NCBI GenBank assembly: GCA_016928995.1
Contig: JAFGJS010000019.1
Coordinates: 1 to 24,501 of the forward strand
Direction of reading: 5' to 3'
DNA from: Candidatus Sumerlaeota bacterium
Lineage (GTDB): Bacteria; Sumerlaeota; Sumerlaeia; JAFGJS01
DNA length: 24,501 bases
Within the stretch, counting starts at the first letter, position 1, and each line of letters begins with the position of its first letter. Below, in pieces: positions 23,056 through 24,501 of the stretch. Position numbers and translations under genes: made by a program. Below the pieces are notes generated by a model. The model saw only the letters and a list, made by a program, of their open reading frames with translations, was not told the DNA's origin and ran no database searches.

Positions 23056-24501
23056 TTATGCGGCCTTCCAGCGCGATGTTTGTTGTAAGGCCAAGATCGC
23101 GCGGTGTTTTTCGATGGGCCGCCGGAAAAATTCGTTCATCGCTCGCCACAAGGCGAAAATTGCGTTTGGAAGCGCCGCAAGGCGGCGTTGCGCGGCGATG
23201 GACAGGGGATGCGCGGCTTCCCGCAGCCCGCCGCCGGCCTGCAGACTCCGCGATGTGCCAATTCTAAACAACGCCCGCATGATGATCCCGAGATTGAGGC
23301 CCATCAGCAGGCCCAGCCAGCGCTTGCCGGCCTTCTCGAGCCCGCGAAGCCACATCCGCCGGCCGCCGCCCGTCTCGCAGCTGTGCGCAAAACTGCGCTC
23401 GATCCGCTCGCCGCGCTTGCGTAAAAGCGCCTTGCCGCGCGCCCCCTTCACCCGCCGCCGGTTCGCGTAATGCGCTTGCTGGAATCCCTCCGGCTTGTCC
23501 GTCCACTTGCGGCGATGCGGCTCTTGCTTTTCCGGAATGTAACTGCGAACTTGCGCGGCCTCCAGAAAGACCAAAGTTTCGTCCTTGTGATACCCGGTGT
23601 CCGCCACAACTTCCTTCAAAACGACGTGCCCGCCCTGCGTAACGACTTGCCCTTCCTTCGTAACTACGGACCCGTCTCCGATCAGCAGTTGCGCCGCGGC
23701 CGCTTCAAGAATCCGTTTCTTGATCGTTTCGCTGTCCGACGATTCGCCGCCGTCCGCATGTTCGATCCCCGCGCTGACGATCAGCCCGCTGCCTGCGTCC
23801 GCCGCGTGCTCCGCCTTGTAGGCCAAGTGCGTGCTGCCGTCCTTCATCCTGGCGATCCGCGCGTCGCGATCCGTGGAAGACTCCCACTCGGCGTTCGAAA
23901 CCTTTTTCCCTTTGCGCTTGCGGTCGAGGCGGCGCGCGTCCTCGTCCGTGGGATTCTCGATCCCTTCCTCCTCGGCCAGACGCCTGATGTACTCGTTCCA
24001 CGTCTCGCGGCTGACCTTGCGCACGATTTTTTTCATCGCGGCGTTCGCTTCGAGCAATGTCGAGTCGACCAGCAGCGTTTTGCCTTTCAGGATTTTCTTC
24101 TCGCTGGCGATTTTCAGAATCAGCAGGAAGGCTTGCTCATGCACGTCAAACGGCAGCCGGTCGCGGATGCGCGTCAGGCTGGAGTGGTCCGGCGTCTGGC
24201 GATCGCGGGGCTTTTCCGCGTTCAGCGGGCAGCCCAGGAACTCGCGCAACGCCAGACTGTCGGCGCAGCGCCACGCGATGCCGCGCTGCGAGCCGATCCC
24301 TTCGAAGTAGCCGGTCAGCAGCATGCGGAAATAGCGCCCCGGCGGGATTGACGGCCGCCCGCCGTCCTTGTAATGCGGCTCGCACAGCGCCTCGACCTCG
24401 CGGTCGAAGTTGGCCTCGGCGAGCAGGCGGTTGAGTTTCTGGTAGAACGGGCTTCCCGTCGCTTGCGGCAATTCGTCCGCCGCGATCCACAGCTCCAACT
24501 G
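23056..24501 (-). CDS. IS1182-family DDE transposase (5' end beyond the window)
   Basis: At least 481 residues are visible. They include the N-terminal DUF772-type DNA-binding domain (GGRPSIPPGRYFRMLLTGYF, then EFLGC, then TPDHSSLTRIRDRL) and a DDE nuclease domain. Numbered from the TTG at 24498, the catalytic triad is D145 (LLVDSTLLEAN), D300 (VVADTGYHKD) and E367 (RIERSFAH). The C-terminus RAILALQQTSRWKAA ends at TAA 23058-23056. The frame is open through the edge (CAG at 24501-24499), so the true start is probably just outside. No internal stop or frameshift is seen, so the enzyme may be functional. Confidence 0.88.
   Translation of the reverse strand, partial: QLELWIAADELPQATGSPFYQKLNRLLAEANFDREVEALCEPHYKDGGRPSIPPGRYFRMLLTGYFEGIGSQRGIAWRCADSLALREFLGCPLNAEKPRDRQTPDHSSLTRIRDRLPFDVHEQAFLLILKIASEKKILKGKTLLVDSTLLEANAAMKKIVRKVSRETWNEYIRRLAEEEGIENPTDEDARRLDRKRKGKKVSNAEWESSTDRDARIARMKDGSTHLAYKAEHAADAGSGLIVSAGIEHADGGESSDSETIKKRILEAAAAQLLIGDGSVVTKEGQVVTQGGHVVLKEVVADTGYHKDETLVFLEAAQVRSYIPEKQEPHRRKWTDKPEGFQQAHYANRRRVKGARGKALLRKRGERIERSFAHSCETGGGRRMWLRGLEKAGKRWLGLLMGLNLGIIMRALFRIGTSRSLQAGGGLREAAHPLSIAAQRRLAALPNAIFALWRAMNEFFRRPIEKHRAILALQQTSRWKAA

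Larger units (their letters stand above)
23015..24501 (-). mobile_element. IS1182-like insertion sequence, cut by the right window edge
   Basis: The transposase frame fills almost the whole interval, and a probable left terminus lies at about 23015-23036. The other terminus is outside the window, so neither inverted repeats nor a target duplication can be checked. It begins about 25 bases after the oppDF stop codon, leaving the operon intact. Confidence 0.6.

Overview
The window looks like a chromosomal segment of a Gram-negative bacterium, probably an uncultured lineage. It has moderately high GC coding DNA, Sec-type and lipoprotein-type signal peptides, a non-hydrolysing UDP-GlcNAc 2-epimerase in a polysaccharide cluster, a periplasmic-type arabinofuranosidase and a binding-protein-dependent peptide importer. 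The general style (heparinase-like protein beside glycosyltransferases, oversized OppA, IS200-type elements with 'CCCAGGGTT' hairpins) recalls PVC/Lentisphaerota/Sumerlaeota-like bacteria. That placement is only an impression; there is no rRNA or tRNA in the window to settle it.

Layout. (1) 1-2649: the tail of an unidentified gene with a terminator, a 580-base non-coding stretch with two good sigma70-type promoters and several hairpins, then a stand-alone gene for a secreted 642-residue protein of unknown function, closed by a near-perfect intrinsic terminator. (2) 3088-10299: a polysaccharide (EPS/O-antigen type) cluster on the + strand: WecA/MraY-family initiating sugar-phosphate transferase, GT4 glycosyltransferase, heparinase II/III-like protein, second GT4 glycosyltransferase and WecB epimerase. 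(3) 10550-12205: a monocistronic secreted GH51 alpha-L-arabinofuranosidase with its own terminator. (4) 12206-12746: a very AT-rich non-coding stretch (about 25% GC in the lines I counted) between convergent genes, with DnaA-box-like words and a minus-strand terminator. (5) 12747-14890, minus strand: an orphan UgpC/MalK-type sugar-ABC ATPase and shikimate dehydrogenase AroE, each with a recognisable promoter. (6) 15140-22992: an Opp/Dpp-type peptide importer: oversized OppA, OppB, OppC, and a single-chain OppD-OppF fusion. (7) 22993-24501: an IS1182-like transposase running off the right edge.

The most interesting region is 18350-19810, between oppB and the recognisable part of oppC. A complete 695-bp IS200/RAYT-like element with 37-bp imperfect inverted ends and compound hairpins lies there. 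It is bordered by a 25-bp tandem repeat on the left and a 39-bp tandem repeat on the right that carries in-frame ATG codons. Immediately after, OppC starts with a lipoprotein signal (lipobox LITGC) and a ~130-residue AT-rich domain fused in frame, through an extra membrane helix, to the normal OppC permease. My reading is that an insertion brought a small lipoprotein gene next to oppC and the two fused, giving a permease with a built-in periplasmic, lipid-anchored domain.

Functional theme: building a surface polysaccharide (wecA, GTs, wecB, heparinase-like), degrading arabinose-containing polysaccharides outside the cytoplasm (GH51) and importing sugars and peptides (UgpC, Opp).
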